From Collinsella aerofaciens (GTDB lineage: Bacteria; Actinomycetota; Coriobacteriia; Coriobacteriales; Coriobacteriaceae): a stretch of 64,000 nucleotides of DNA. Of the stretch, positions 19,563 through 28,464 are shown piece after piece. Every line of letters starts with the position of its first letter. Position 1 is the stretch's first letter. The notes beneath the pieces were generated by a model. It saw only the letters and a program-made list of their open reading frames with translations. It was not told where the DNA came from and did no database searches. The DNA lies in the NCBI RefSeq assembly GCF_020181355.1, contig NZ_CP084004.1, positions 1,178,001-1,242,000 on the forward strand. Direction: 5' to 3'. The position numbers and the translations under genes are program-made.

Positions 19563-19576
19563 GATGCCTAAACAAT
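19563..19576. repeat. Target-site duplication of the IS30 element, right copy
   Basis: Exact second copy of GATGCCTAAACAAT (first at 17912), adjoining the right inverted repeat. TACAAT follows at 19580 and may be the -10 box of the pilus operon. Confidence 0.75.
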
Positions 19577-19674
19577 CGTTACAATATGTACACTAAACGT
19601 GCGCAATTTCAGATTGCGCAGATACGTTTGATAGTGAAAGAGCAAGATCGCGGTCTCTTGGGGAGGAGACATCG

Positions 19675-22600
19675 ATGAAAGCAAATTCAGACAAATCTAA
19701 GCAGAGTAAAAAAGCGACGCGCCGTGTACTGGCAGGCGTTTTGTGCGGAGCATCTGTTTTGAGCCTGGTGCTGTCGCTCGTCATGCCTCCGATCTCGCAG
19801 GCCATTGCCAACGATGCCCAGACGGTTTCTGCCGAGGAATCCGTTGCGGGCGAAGGCGCTTTGGACGAGGAGGCCGGTGCAGACAGCACCGCAGATAAGG
19901 GTACCGAAAACCAGAATGGTGATGACACCGAGCATAGCCAGGGCGAAGACGCCGCTACGACGGACCCGTCTGCCGATGGCGCGGAAGCCAAGGGCGCCGC
20001 GCAGCCTTCTGGTGATGAAGCGGATGATGGAGATAGCATCGCTCCCGTTGCAGATGACGAAACTAAATACGATATTCATAGTGGGGAAGAGTTGGCTTCA
20101 AAGCTTCAGGACGAGAGCCTTCGCAATGAAAATGGTGCCGCCACTTTTAAGCTTGTTGCCGATATTGAGTACAACGATGAGGTAGGGCTCGTACAAAACA
20201 ACGAGCACCCCGTCGTCAATATCATCTTGGATTTAAACGGTCACAAGCTTAAGCACTTGAGTAATAGCAATTCATTATTCGATGTTGCCAACGGCGCGAC
20301 ACTTACAATTAAGGATTCTGTGCAGACGGAGGAAAAGGTCAGTAACGGCCAGCAGCTAAATGATCAGGGACAGAAATTAACTCGCGCCAATTATGGCAAG
20401 GAAGCCAAACTGTCTTACGACAACGATGGCATTCCGACTTACCTTTCCTACTATGTGACCGAATCGTCCCCAGAAGGAACGGGCACAACCGAGTCGCTTG
20501 TAGAGCATGGTGTTGATATTAAAGGTAAAGGCGATATTAAAGGTAAAGGCGCCATTGTGGCTTGCGACGGTTCAAGAGGACTGAAGCTCATCAACATCCA
20601 TGACGGCGGTCATTTCAGTCTTGAGAGCGGCGTGCTCACGCAAAAGAAAGACAGCAGTGTCCGAAACCTGGTGTACGCGGGGAGCGGCTCGACCGTCAAT
20701 ATGAAGGGCGGTTATGTTTGCGGAGGTTATTGTCCGGACGGTGCTGCCGGCGCAGGAATATCTGTCGAAAATTCGACTCTTAGCATTTCTAACGGCGTAA
20801 TTGCCGGCAACCGCGCTCCTAGTGGCGGCGGTGTATATGCCAATGGGTCTGCAGTCACGGTGACCGGCGGCGTAATCTCCGGTAATAGCACGCTTGATGG
20901 CATGAACGGATTTGGTGGCGGCATCATGGCCGAAGGCGGCAGCGTTACTGTTTCCGGCGGTTACATTACGAACAATTGCTATGCCAAATTCTGCGGCACG
21001 GATGGCAACGGTGACCATGGCGGCGCTGGGCTTGCTGCCAAGAACGGTACCCATGTCACCATTTCCGGTGGCCAGATTACTGGCAATTATTCTAAAGAAG
21101 CCGGTGGCGGCGTTTACGTTACCGATCAATGGCGAGACGGTTCTCGCAAGGATATGGCATGGCTCAACATTACGGGAGGAATTATTGCCTCTAACGTGAG
21201 CTACCGATCTGAAGGTGCCGGCATCCGAGTGGGCCAGAAGGTTGACGCGATGATTAACGGCCCTAAAGAAAGTAACGGCACTAAAGAAAGTATAGTCTAC
21301 ATCACAAACAATCACTGCATGTCTCGCTTCGACTGGGGCGGCGGCGGCATCTTTGTTCAGGGCGATTCAAACACTGCATCTAATGCGGGTAGGCTATTTG
21401 TCTATAACTCCTATATAAGCAGTAATGAGGCCGGTGGCTATGGTGGTGGCGTTGCGGTTTGCCCGACGGGTAAGACTTTGGTGACAAACACCGACGGCAC
21501 GGCGATTTTTGGCAATAGAGCCGCTGACGCGAGCAAGCAATATGACACGACGTACGATTCAGCTAATAATGCGGGCAATAACGGTACGCCCCATCTTTCT
21601 GGCGGCGGTCACGGCAAGAACCAAGATATTGATGCCTACAATAAAGATGTATTTCGCACGAACGGCCATGCGGATTTCTTCCTTGCTGCAACGGGACACA
21701 GCGATCCAATCGCAGCGGTGATCGGCAAGATGCTTGGTGGCGGTGACGCCAAGTTTTCGGGAAGCATTGAACTTGAAAAGAAGATTAGTATTCCGGCTAA
21801 TGGTGGTGTTCAGGTCAAGAATAGTATCGGCTTGTCTTCGGGTGTTAATGCCGGAGATGATGCTGCGACGGCTGCGCAGGGTCTTGCCACAACCTTCATC
21901 ACTGGCAACTATTCCTGGAACCATGGCGGCGGCATCATGTCGAACGGCGACCTGTACTTGGGTCAGCCAGCAGATACGTATGTTTACCCGAGCCTTAAGC
22001 TGAAGGCGACCAAGGCGTTGAAAAATACGCAAACCGGAAAAGAAGAAACGCCCGCCCCAGATCAGTTTTCCTTCGCGGTTTATCGCAAGGATTCGGCTAC
22101 TGCGACGGCGCCTTCTTGGAAAAATGGCACATTCAACGATGGTGGCTGCAACTTTGTTGAGCGTGTCAAGAATGACGCTAACGGCAACATCACGTTTGAC
22201 CTTGGTGAGCAGTTTGCAGCGAGCGGTACGGCTGACGAGATTACATACTACTTGGTTGAAGATGCTGGCAATGATCACAACATCACGTACGACTCTGCCG
22301 TGTACGAGATTGTGGTGACGGCCGAGGACCACACGACTGTGCTCATGTCTGTTCCGACGCAGAAAGATCCGAACTCGACTAAAGATCTCAGAGTTCATAA
22401 CTACACGATTAATGGCATGACTGTAACCAAGCACTCCGGTGGTTCAACTAGCGAGCCGCGTCCTGTGCAGGCAGATTCTGACGGCTATTATTCCGTCCCT
22501 GGCTCCAATGGGAAAAAGACCTTCACCAACGTGTACACTCCGTACGAATCTACCGGCTCCTGGATTCCCAAGGCGACTAAGGTCGTTAAGGGTGGCGAGA

Positions 22601-23193
22601 TGAAGGAGTTTACGCTCGAGTTTGCGGATAACCCGGACTTCAACAGCGCTCAGACGGTTAAGACTCGGGTCGATGGCGACAAGTCCCAGACGCTTTCGTT
22701 CTTAAATGCGTCTGGTGAGGGGATTAAGTACTCGCTCTCTGATATCACGAAGAAACCCTTCACTGCCGGTGATCCTACGGGCCGTGGCGCTTCCAAGACC
22801 TTCACGTACTACGTGCGCGAGAAGAATGAGAGTTCAATTTTCTCGCATTACAAGTTCGATCGGTCGGTCTATAAGCTTGATGTCACGATGACGGATCAGA
22901 AAGATGGCACGATCACTGCCACGAAGGTGACCTACACCCAGATCAAGGATGCTGACGGTAATGCCATCGACGAAGGCAGGCAGACTCCCGTGGATTACAA
23001 CGATGGATCCGATACTACCAAGCCCGAGTCCACCCCAACCTTCACCAACACCTACTCCACCTCTTTGCCCCTTTCTGGTATGTCGGGCGTCACTCTGACG
23101 TACCTTGCCGGCGCGGCGGTGCTTTGCGCTGCTGCGGCCTGGATGCACATTCGTCGCAAGGCGAATGCGAAGGGAGGCGAGCGTCGTGAATAA
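19675..23193 (+). CDS. Large sortase-anchored pilus adhesin with beta-helix and isopeptide domains
   Basis: A surface protein of 1172 residues. A long signal peptide (about 1-45) is followed by an acidic, low-complexity stretch. A parallel beta-helix-like region (about 200-680) is made of short Gly-rich repeats such as SGGGVYANGSAVTVTGGVISGN. Two pilin isopeptide-type domains follow (about 780-905 and 950-1125, each beginning KATKALKNT- or PKATKVVKG-like and having Glu-containing strands). The sorting signal is LPLSG at about 1131 with a membrane helix and an Arg-rich tail. It is most likely the tip adhesin, placed first as in many pilus operons. GGGGAGGAG lies just before the ATG. Base composition is lower in G+C than neighbouring genes. 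Confidence 0.88.
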   Translation: MKANSDKSKQSKKATRRVLAGVLCGASVLSLVLSLVMPPISQAIANDAQTVSAEESVAGEGALDEEAGADSTADKGTENQNGDDTEHSQGEDAATTDPSADGAEAKGAAQPSGDEADDGDSIAPVADDETKYDIHSGEELASKLQDESLRNENGAATFKLVADIEYNDEVGLVQNNEHPVVNIILDLNGHKLKHLSNSNSLFDVANGATLTIKDSVQTEEKVSNGQQLNDQGQKLTRANYGKEAKLSYDNDGIPTYLSYYVTESSPEGTGTTESLVEHGVDIKGKGDIKGKGAIVACDGSRGLKLINIHDGGHFSLESGVLTQKKDSSVRNLVYAGSGSTVNMKGGYVCGGYCPDGAAGAGISVENSTLSISNGVIAGNRAPSGGGVYANGSAVTVTGGVISGNSTLDGMNGFGGGIMAEGGSVTVSGGYITNNCYAKFCGTDGNGDHGGAGLAAKNGTHVTISGGQITGNYSKEAGGGVYVTDQWRDGSRKDMAWLNITGGIIASNVSYRSEGAGIRVGQKVDAMINGPKESNGTKESIVYITNNHCMSRFDWGGGGIFVQGDSNTASNAGRLFVYNSYISSNEAGGYGGGVAVCPTGKTLVTNTDGTAIFGNRAADASKQYDTTYDSANNAGNNGTPHLSGGGHGKNQDIDAYNKDVFRTNGHADFFLAATGHSDPIAAVIGKMLGGGDAKFSGSIELEKKISIPANGGVQVKNSIGLSSGVNAGDDAATAAQGLATTFITGNYSWNHGGGIMSNGDLYLGQPADTYVYPSLKLKATKALKNTQTGKEETPAPDQFSFAVYRKDSATATAPSWKNGTFNDGGCNFVERVKNDANGNITFDLGEQFAASGTADEITYYLVEDAGNDHNITYDSAVYEIVVTAEDHTTVLMSVPTQKDPNSTKDLRVHNYTINGMTVTKHSGGSTSEPRPVQADSDGYYSVPGSNGKKTFTNVYTPYESTGSWIPKATKVVKGGEMKEFTLEFADNPDFNSAQTVKTRVDGDKSQTLSFLNASGEGIKYSLSDITKKPFTAGDPTGRGASKTFTYYVREKNESSIFSHYKFDRSVYKLDVTMTDQKDGTITATKVTYTQIKDADGNAIDEGRQTPVDYNDGSDTTKPESTPTFTNTYSTSLPLSGMSGVTLTYLAGAAVLCAAAAWMHIRRKANAKGGERRE

Positions 23194-24844
23194 GAAAGTT
23201 TGCTCCTTCCCGATCTTGTTTGCGCTGCTTGCCCTCCTGATCGGCATCTGCGCGGTTGTGTTCCCCGCATCCGCGCAGGCCGCGCCGACCTCGACCGGTT
23301 CCATCACGGTGAGCGGTACCGTGGCGCGCAGCTACGACGCCTACCAGATCTTTAGCGCCAACGTCGTCGACGGCGACAGCGACGCCAAGATCGCCACCGA
23401 CCTCGCCTGGGCAAGCGACGCCGTGCGTGACGCCGCGCTGCTTGTGCTGCACAGCGCCGGCATGCCCAATTCCCAGACCACCGCGCAGGAAGCTGCTGAG
23501 TGGCTCAACACCGATTCCCACCTCACGAGCGCGCTGAGCGCACAGCTCGCTCGTTCCCTCCAGAGCTCTGGCGCCGTGTCCGTGGCCCTTAACGCGGGCA
23601 CGACGGCCGGGCTACCCTGCGGCTACTGGCTCATCGTCGCCAATGACGACGCCATCTCCCAAAACGAGGCCGGCACCGCGCCGGTCATGGTCCTGGTCGG
23701 CGGCGCCGCCGTCACCGTCAAGCCCAAGGCGGCGACGCCCAAGGTCCAAAAGCACGTGCTGGAGGACAGCACCGCCGCCTGGGGCAAGGCCGCCGACGCC
23801 ACGGTCGGCGACGACCTGTACTGGCGCCTCTCGGCCACGGTCCCGGCGGGGCTCACCGCCTACGACACCTATACGGTGCGGTTCGTCGACACCATGGGCG
23901 CGGGGCTCGACCCCTCCAAGGTGGCCGCGAGCGTGCGCGTGTACGCGGCGGCGGGCGCGGACGGCGGCTTCGACGCCGTCTCGGCCGGTAAGGACGACCG
24001 TGTCGGCACCGAGCCCGCGAAGGGCTGGACCGATATCACGGCCCAGTGCGCCACCAAGGTAGCGGCGGACGGTAAGACCTTCACCGTGCGCACCGGCGAC
24101 CTGATCGCCGCGCTCGGCGGGGCCGACGCCTTCACCGCGGGCGCCCGCGTGGTCGCCGTGTACAACGCGCCGCTCAACAGCGCATGCAACCACGGTATCG
24201 CGAAGGGCAACCCCAACGAGGTCTACCTGCGCTACCCGCGCTCTCCCTTTGCCGACCAGTCCGGCGACGCCGGCTTCACCCACACGCCGAGCGACGACGC
24301 GTGCGCCTACACCTGGGATCTCGCGCTCACCAAGCGCGGCAGCGACGGCGACAAGCCGCTTGCCGGGGCGGTCCTGTGCATCGCCGACGACCGCGGTCGC
24401 ACGCTAGCGGCCGACGGCACGTGGGACGCGGAGGGCAAGGCCACCGTCACCACGGGCGAGGACGGCCGCGTGACCGTCTCGGGCGTGGACTCGGGCAAGC
24501 TGGAGGTCCGCGAGCTCAAGGCGCCCAAGGGCTACACCGCCCCTGAGGGCACGCGCTCCGTGACGGTCAAGACCGAGGGCCTGGACGTCGACCAGGTGGC
24601 CGCCGCCAAGCCCAAACTCACCATCACGGCCGAGTCGCCCCTGCGCGCCGACAGCGCGGACGGGTCGACGGGCAGCCTGGAGGCGTCGCTCATTAATACG
24701 CCCACCAAGGATTCCCCTCGAGGCTTTATGCCCTCGACAGGAGATATGGCAATGTTCGCCGCGGCCGCCGTGGCGGTCGCCGGAGCCGTGCTGATTCTGG
24801 CCGCGCTCCTGGTCAAGGGGGGAAGTGGCAACCATAAAGAGTAG
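23186..24844 (+). CDS. Minor (basal) pilin with isopeptide-forming domains
   Basis: A 552-residue surface pilin. The start is GTG at 23186 with GGGAGGCGAG upstream, overlapping the previous gene by 8 bases. The signal peptide (about 1-30) ends SAQAAP. A D2-type isopeptide domain (about 170-380, KHVLEDS...) is followed by a SpaA/Cna-B-like domain (about 390-480) with the E-box-like LEVRELKAPKGY. The sorting signal is MPSTG at 515, a variant of LPxTG, then a membrane helix and a short basic tail. Its G+C content is much higher than that of the first pilin gene, so the two genes have different histories. Confidence 0.88.
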   Translation: MNKKVCSFPILFALLALLIGICAVVFPASAQAAPTSTGSITVSGTVARSYDAYQIFSANVVDGDSDAKIATDLAWASDAVRDAALLVLHSAGMPNSQTTAQEAAEWLNTDSHLTSALSAQLARSLQSSGAVSVALNAGTTAGLPCGYWLIVANDDAISQNEAGTAPVMVLVGGAAVTVKPKAATPKVQKHVLEDSTAAWGKAADATVGDDLYWRLSATVPAGLTAYDTYTVRFVDTMGAGLDPSKVAASVRVYAAAGADGGFDAVSAGKDDRVGTEPAKGWTDITAQCATKVAADGKTFTVRTGDLIAALGGADAFTAGARVVAVYNAPLNSACNHGIAKGNPNEVYLRYPRSPFADQSGDAGFTHTPSDDACAYTWDLALTKRGSDGDKPLAGAVLCIADDRGRTLAADGTWDAEGKATVTTGEDGRVTVSGVDSGKLEVRELKAPKGYTAPEGTRSVTVKTEGLDVDQVAAAKPKLTITAESPLRADSADGSTGSLEASLINTPTKDSPRGFMPSTGDMAMFAAAAVAVAGAVLILAALLVKGGSGNHKE

Positions 24845-24952
24845 CTGTCGCTCCCACCGAGAGCGGGGCGAGACATAACGAAGCAGATGCTAAGGCACAG
24901 ACAGACAGATTTAGATCAAACGGACTTCAAGCAGAAAGCAGAGGAAAAGAAG

Positions 24953-26746
24953 ATGAGCATGAGCAAGAACATCGCACGCCTGGCAGTAACCGCCGGCCTC
25001 ACAGCAGCGCTGAGCTTCGGCGGAGTTATGGCGCCGGTGACCATGGCGTTTGCCGAGGGAACGGGGTCGACCGTCACGTTCGAGGACGCCGATTACACTG
25101 CGTCCACGACCTATAAGGGTATCCAGATCTTCAAGGCAAAGGTCACGACGACCGGTGGGAATACGACGGTGAGTAGCATCGAATGGGCCAGCTCCGAAGC
25201 CCAAACTGCTGTCGTAAACGCCATCAAGACAAAGGATACATCCTACGATAGCGAGAACGCACAGGATGCTGCCGATTGGCTTAGCATCAAATCTGAAGTT
25301 ACCGGGACCGATTCGAAGGTTGCTAGCGACAACGTTCTCAGTCTAATCGCCGATGGCCTGAAGAGCAGCACCGCCTGGAAGGTGACGAGCGAGGGCAGTG
25401 CATCCCTTTCCGGACTCGGCGCCGGCTACTGGCTCTTCCTCACCGCTACTCCCGGTAAGCCTGCTGACAAGTCGACCGATGTGTTCACCTCTCCCGTCTA
25501 CGCCGTGATCGACGGCGTGAACGCGAAGACCGTTATGCCAAAGAAGGGCGTGCCCACTGTCGAGAAGAAGGTCCTCGACGATGCCGACGCCGCCGATGCC
25601 GCCGACATCAAGGGCTCCAACAAATGGAATGATGTCGCCGATTCCCAGATCGGCCAGGAAGTTAACTACAAGCTTACCGGCACGATCGCCAGCAACTACG
25701 CTACCTTTGGCACGTATGCTTACAAGTTCACCGACGGGCTTTCCAATGGCCTTGACTATGTCAAAGGCTCGGTTAAGGTGTACGCGCTGAACGGCGAGAC
25801 TTACAGCGAGATTAAGTCGAGCAATTATACCGTGACGGATGCTGATGCTAGCAACAACAACACGCTGACGGTCGAGTTTAAGACCGGAGACGGCAAGAAG
25901 GGCCTCAAGGACGTCAGTGACGTGAACGCCGACACCAAGATCGTTGTCCTTTACAAGGCCAAGCTCAACGGCAACGCCGTGATCGGCAACGCAACCGACG
26001 GCAACAAGGGCGGTAACCCCAACACCGTCAAGCTCGAGTACTCCAACAACCCGTATGCCGAGGGCACGGGCGAGACGATCGAGGATACCGTCGCCGACTT
26101 CGCGTTCAAGCTCAACCTCAACAAGGTCGACCAGGGCACCGAGAGGGGCCTTGCGGGCGCCGTCTTCACCATCCAGTCCGATGATGCGAACACTCAAGGC
26201 CAGTATATCGCCTCGAAGGACGACCCCACCGCGGGCGTCGTCGCGGGCCAGCTCGTGACCGTTGCCGGCACCACCAGCCTTCCCGGTTACGTGAAGTTCA
26301 CGTCTGGCGATAATGGCCAGATTGCCGTGAAAGGTCTCGATGAAGGCTCCTACAAGGTGACCGAGGTCCAGGCTCCCAATGAGAAGTACACCAAGGCCAA
26401 CCCCTTCACTTTCACCATCACCGCGACGTATGATGACGCGAGCATGAAGGTGACGGGCCTCACGGCGGCGGTTTCCAAGGCCGACGAGGGCCGCACCGAC
26501 ATCGCCTTCGGTAAGCTCGACGGCAATGACGGAGACAATAAGCTGACCGGTACGGATGGCACCGGCACCAACGCCGCCACCGGTGAGATCACCATCAACG
26601 TCGGCAACACCAAGTCCGTCGGCCTCCCGCTGACCGGCCTCAACGGCGTGACCTTCACTTGGATCGCTGGTGGCGCGGTGCTGTGCATCGGCGTGGCGCA
26701 CCTCATCCGCAGCCGTAAGCAGGCTGAGGAGTCCGAGCAGGAGTAA
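24953..26746 (+). CDS. Major pilin subunit (SpaA/FimA-like, LPLTG anchor)
   Basis: A 597-residue shaft pilin. The signal peptide ends near MAFAEG (about 35). The region VMPKKGVPTVEKKVLDD (about 195) matches the place and style of the pilin motif, whose Lys is joined by the sortase to the next subunit (inference). A D2-type domain is followed by a Cna-B-like domain with the E-box YKVTEVQAPNEKY. The sorting signal is LPLTG at 558 with a membrane helix and basic tail. The ATG at 24953 follows AGAGGAAAAG. A strong terminator ends this unit before the sortase gene. Confidence 0.9.
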   Translation: MSMSKNIARLAVTAGLTAALSFGGVMAPVTMAFAEGTGSTVTFEDADYTASTTYKGIQIFKAKVTTTGGNTTVSSIEWASSEAQTAVVNAIKTKDTSYDSENAQDAADWLSIKSEVTGTDSKVASDNVLSLIADGLKSSTAWKVTSEGSASLSGLGAGYWLFLTATPGKPADKSTDVFTSPVYAVIDGVNAKTVMPKKGVPTVEKKVLDDADAADAADIKGSNKWNDVADSQIGQEVNYKLTGTIASNYATFGTYAYKFTDGLSNGLDYVKGSVKVYALNGETYSEIKSSNYTVTDADASNNNTLTVEFKTGDGKKGLKDVSDVNADTKIVVLYKAKLNGNAVIGNATDGNKGGNPNTVKLEYSNNPYAEGTGETIEDTVADFAFKLNLNKVDQGTERGLAGAVFTIQSDDANTQGQYIASKDDPTAGVVAGQLVTVAGTTSLPGYVKFTSGDNGQIAVKGLDEGSYKVTEVQAPNEKYTKANPFTFTITATYDDASMKVTGLTAAVSKADEGRTDIAFGKLDGNDGDNKLTGTDGTGTNAATGEITINVGNTKSVGLPLTGLNGVTFTWIAGGAVLCIGVAHLIRSRKQAEESEQE

Positions 26747-26847
26747 CGCTCGCTCACCCATCCCTTTGGCAGGTGGGATGTGATGGCCATGAGACTTGCG
26801 GACACTTTTCTCGTCCATCCACGTTCTTGCTTTGCCATTCACTTTTC

Positions 26848-26884
26848 GGGGCAGACTCCGCACTGGAGTTTGCCCCGTTTTGTA
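26848..26884 (+). terminator. Terminator between major pilin and sortase
   Basis: GGGGCAGACTCC and GGAGTTTGCCCC form a stem followed by GTTTTG. Partial read-through would lower sortase relative to pilin. Confidence 0.8.
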
Positions 26885-26956
26885 TCTGCGAGCCCGCGCT
26901 GCGCTATCCTGCTTGGTGCAGCTCTCTAGCGCAACCTGACGAAAGTGGTGTGGCCG

Positions 26957-27847
26957 ATGTCACGTGCAAACAAACACTCCAAGCCCGCGGGCGGCAAGCG
27001 CCGTCGCAAGCGACTGCCGCGCTGGGCCGACCGGCTCATCACCATCGTCATCATCCTTATTGGCGTGGGCCTTATGACCTGGCCGTGGATCTTGGACCGG
27101 CTCGAGGCCTCGGGCGTGTTCAACCAGATCAGCACGGTGTCCAGCACCGTGGACGCGCTGTCTGCCGAGGAGCGCGAGCGCATCCTGCTGCAGGCGCGCT
27201 CCTTTAACGAGCAGCTGGCGGGCGAGGCCACCGAGCTTCCCGCCGACCAGATCGAGCCCTACGCTCAGCAACTTATCTTTGACCGCGACCCCATGATGAG
27301 CTGGGTCGAGATCCCCTCCATCGATGTGAGCATGCCCATCTACCACGGCACGAGCGAGGAGGTCCTTATGGCGGGCGTCGGCCACCTGGAGGGCACGAGC
27401 CTGCCGGTGGGTGGCACCTCGACGCATTGCGTGCTCACCGCGCACTCGGGCATGCGCAACCTGAGCATGTTCGACGACATTCACTCGCTGGAGCCCGGTG
27501 ACCTGGTGCTGCTGCGCACCATGAACAAGACGCTCGCCTATAAGATGGTGGACTCCGAGGTGGTGCTGCCCGAGGAGATGGAGTCGCTGACCATCGAGCC
27601 CGGCGCCGACAAGGTGACGCTCGTCACCTGTACGCCCTACGGCGTGAACGACCATCGTCTGCTGGTGCATTGCGTGCGCACCAAGTACAGCAAGAAGGAC
27701 GTCGACAAGCAAAAGTCGCTGGCTGGCCGCCACTGGGGCAAGCGCGAGTTTGCCGTGCTCATCGTGGTCGTAGCCATTGTGCTGTTGCTGCTGGACATCG
27801 TGATCCACGCGGGCCGCAAGCGCCGCAAGGCCAAGGCCTCGGCATAA
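26957..27847 (+). CDS. srtC: Class C pilin-polymerising sortase
   Basis: A membrane transpeptidase of 296 residues that links pilin subunits. A basic N-terminus precedes a membrane helix at about 27-45, and a second helix at about 262-282 with a basic tail is typical of class C. The catalytic His163 is in LTAHSGM, Cys225 in TLVTCTPYG and Arg234 in NDHRLLVH. A DPMMSW segment near 111 corresponds to the active-site lid (DPW/DPF) of this class. GTG starts at 26945 or 26948 are possible; ATG 26957 sits 11 bases after GAAAG. It follows the three pilins and should act on them. Confidence 0.93.
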   Translation: MSRANKHSKPAGGKRRRKRLPRWADRLITIVIILIGVGLMTWPWILDRLEASGVFNQISTVSSTVDALSAEERERILLQARSFNEQLAGEATELPADQIEPYAQQLIFDRDPMMSWVEIPSIDVSMPIYHGTSEEVLMAGVGHLEGTSLPVGGTSTHCVLTAHSGMRNLSMFDDIHSLEPGDLVLLRTMNKTLAYKMVDSEVVLPEEMESLTIEPGADKVTLVTCTPYGVNDHRLLVHCVRTKYSKKDVDKQKSLAGRHWGKREFAVLIVVVAIVLLLLDIVIHAGRKRRKAKASA

Positions 27848-27861
27848 GATATTCTCCAGAA

Positions 27862-27894
27862 CCACCACAATGGGGACAGGCACCTTTGTGGTGG
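27862..27894 (+). repeat. Family A hairpin, copy 5
   Basis: CCACCACAATGGGGACAGG followed by CACCTTTGTGGTGG, 14 bases behind the sortase stop codon and 11 bases before a family B copy. Confidence 0.85.
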
Positions 27895-27905
27895 TCGGGA
27901 CTTCC

Positions 27906-27970
27906 AAACCATCACAACATTCGATGATAATCTCGATTTTGGCGAAAAGCGTCGAATGTTGTGATGGTTT
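27906..27970. repeat. Family B hairpin, copy 4
   Basis: Arms AAACCATCACAACATTCGA and TCGAATGTTGTGATGGTTT are complete. The loop contains ATCTCGATTTTGGCG, related to copy 3. It forms an A-B composite with the hairpin at 27862. Confidence 0.85.
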
Positions 27971-28152
27971 TCGTTGCGGGTGGGATGGTTTTCGCTATGG
28001 ACGGCGCGGTTTTCGCTGCAGAATCGCCAGCCCGCAGCCTGCCAACCCGCCGCCCTCGTTACGTTTTCGCTGCATTTGGGTAAAGCGCCTGCTCCAAGCG
28101 GCGTTGCCTTGTATACTAGAGCGGTTTATCTGTTATGCGGAAGGGAGCGCCT

Positions 28153-28464
28153 ATGGCACTCAGCGAGAAAGACGTGCGCGGCATCGCCGAGTACGCAAAG
28201 ATCGCACTGACCGATGACGAGCTCACCCAGATGACGTCCTACATGAATGACGCCGTCCAGATGCTCGAGCCCGTCCTGCAATATGACTTACCCGACGTGG
28301 AGCCCACGTTCCATCCCATCGGAAGCCTGTCCAACGTGATGGGCGACGACCTGCGCGAGCCCGAGCGCGACCTGCCGCTCGACGTCGCGCTTGAAAACGC
28401 CGGCAGCGCGCGTGAGCGCTACTTCCGCGTGCCGTCCATTTTGGGAGAGGGGGAGAGCGAATAA
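28153..28464 (+). CDS. gatC: Asp-tRNA(Asn)/Glu-tRNA(Gln) amidotransferase subunit C
   Basis: The small subunit of the GatCAB complex, 103 residues, which stabilises GatA and wraps the GatA-GatB interface. It starts ALSEKDVRGIAEYAKIALTDDEL and has the family segment LEPVLQYDLPDVEPTFHP. The ATG at 28153 follows AAGGGAG. Its stop codon overlaps the gatA start (TAATG), so the subunits are made together. A TATACT box at about 28111 may be the operon's -10. Confidence 0.94.
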   Translation: MALSEKDVRGIAEYAKIALTDDELTQMTSYMNDAVQMLEPVLQYDLPDVEPTFHPIGSLSNVMGDDLREPERDLPLDVALENAGSARERYFRVPSILGEGESE

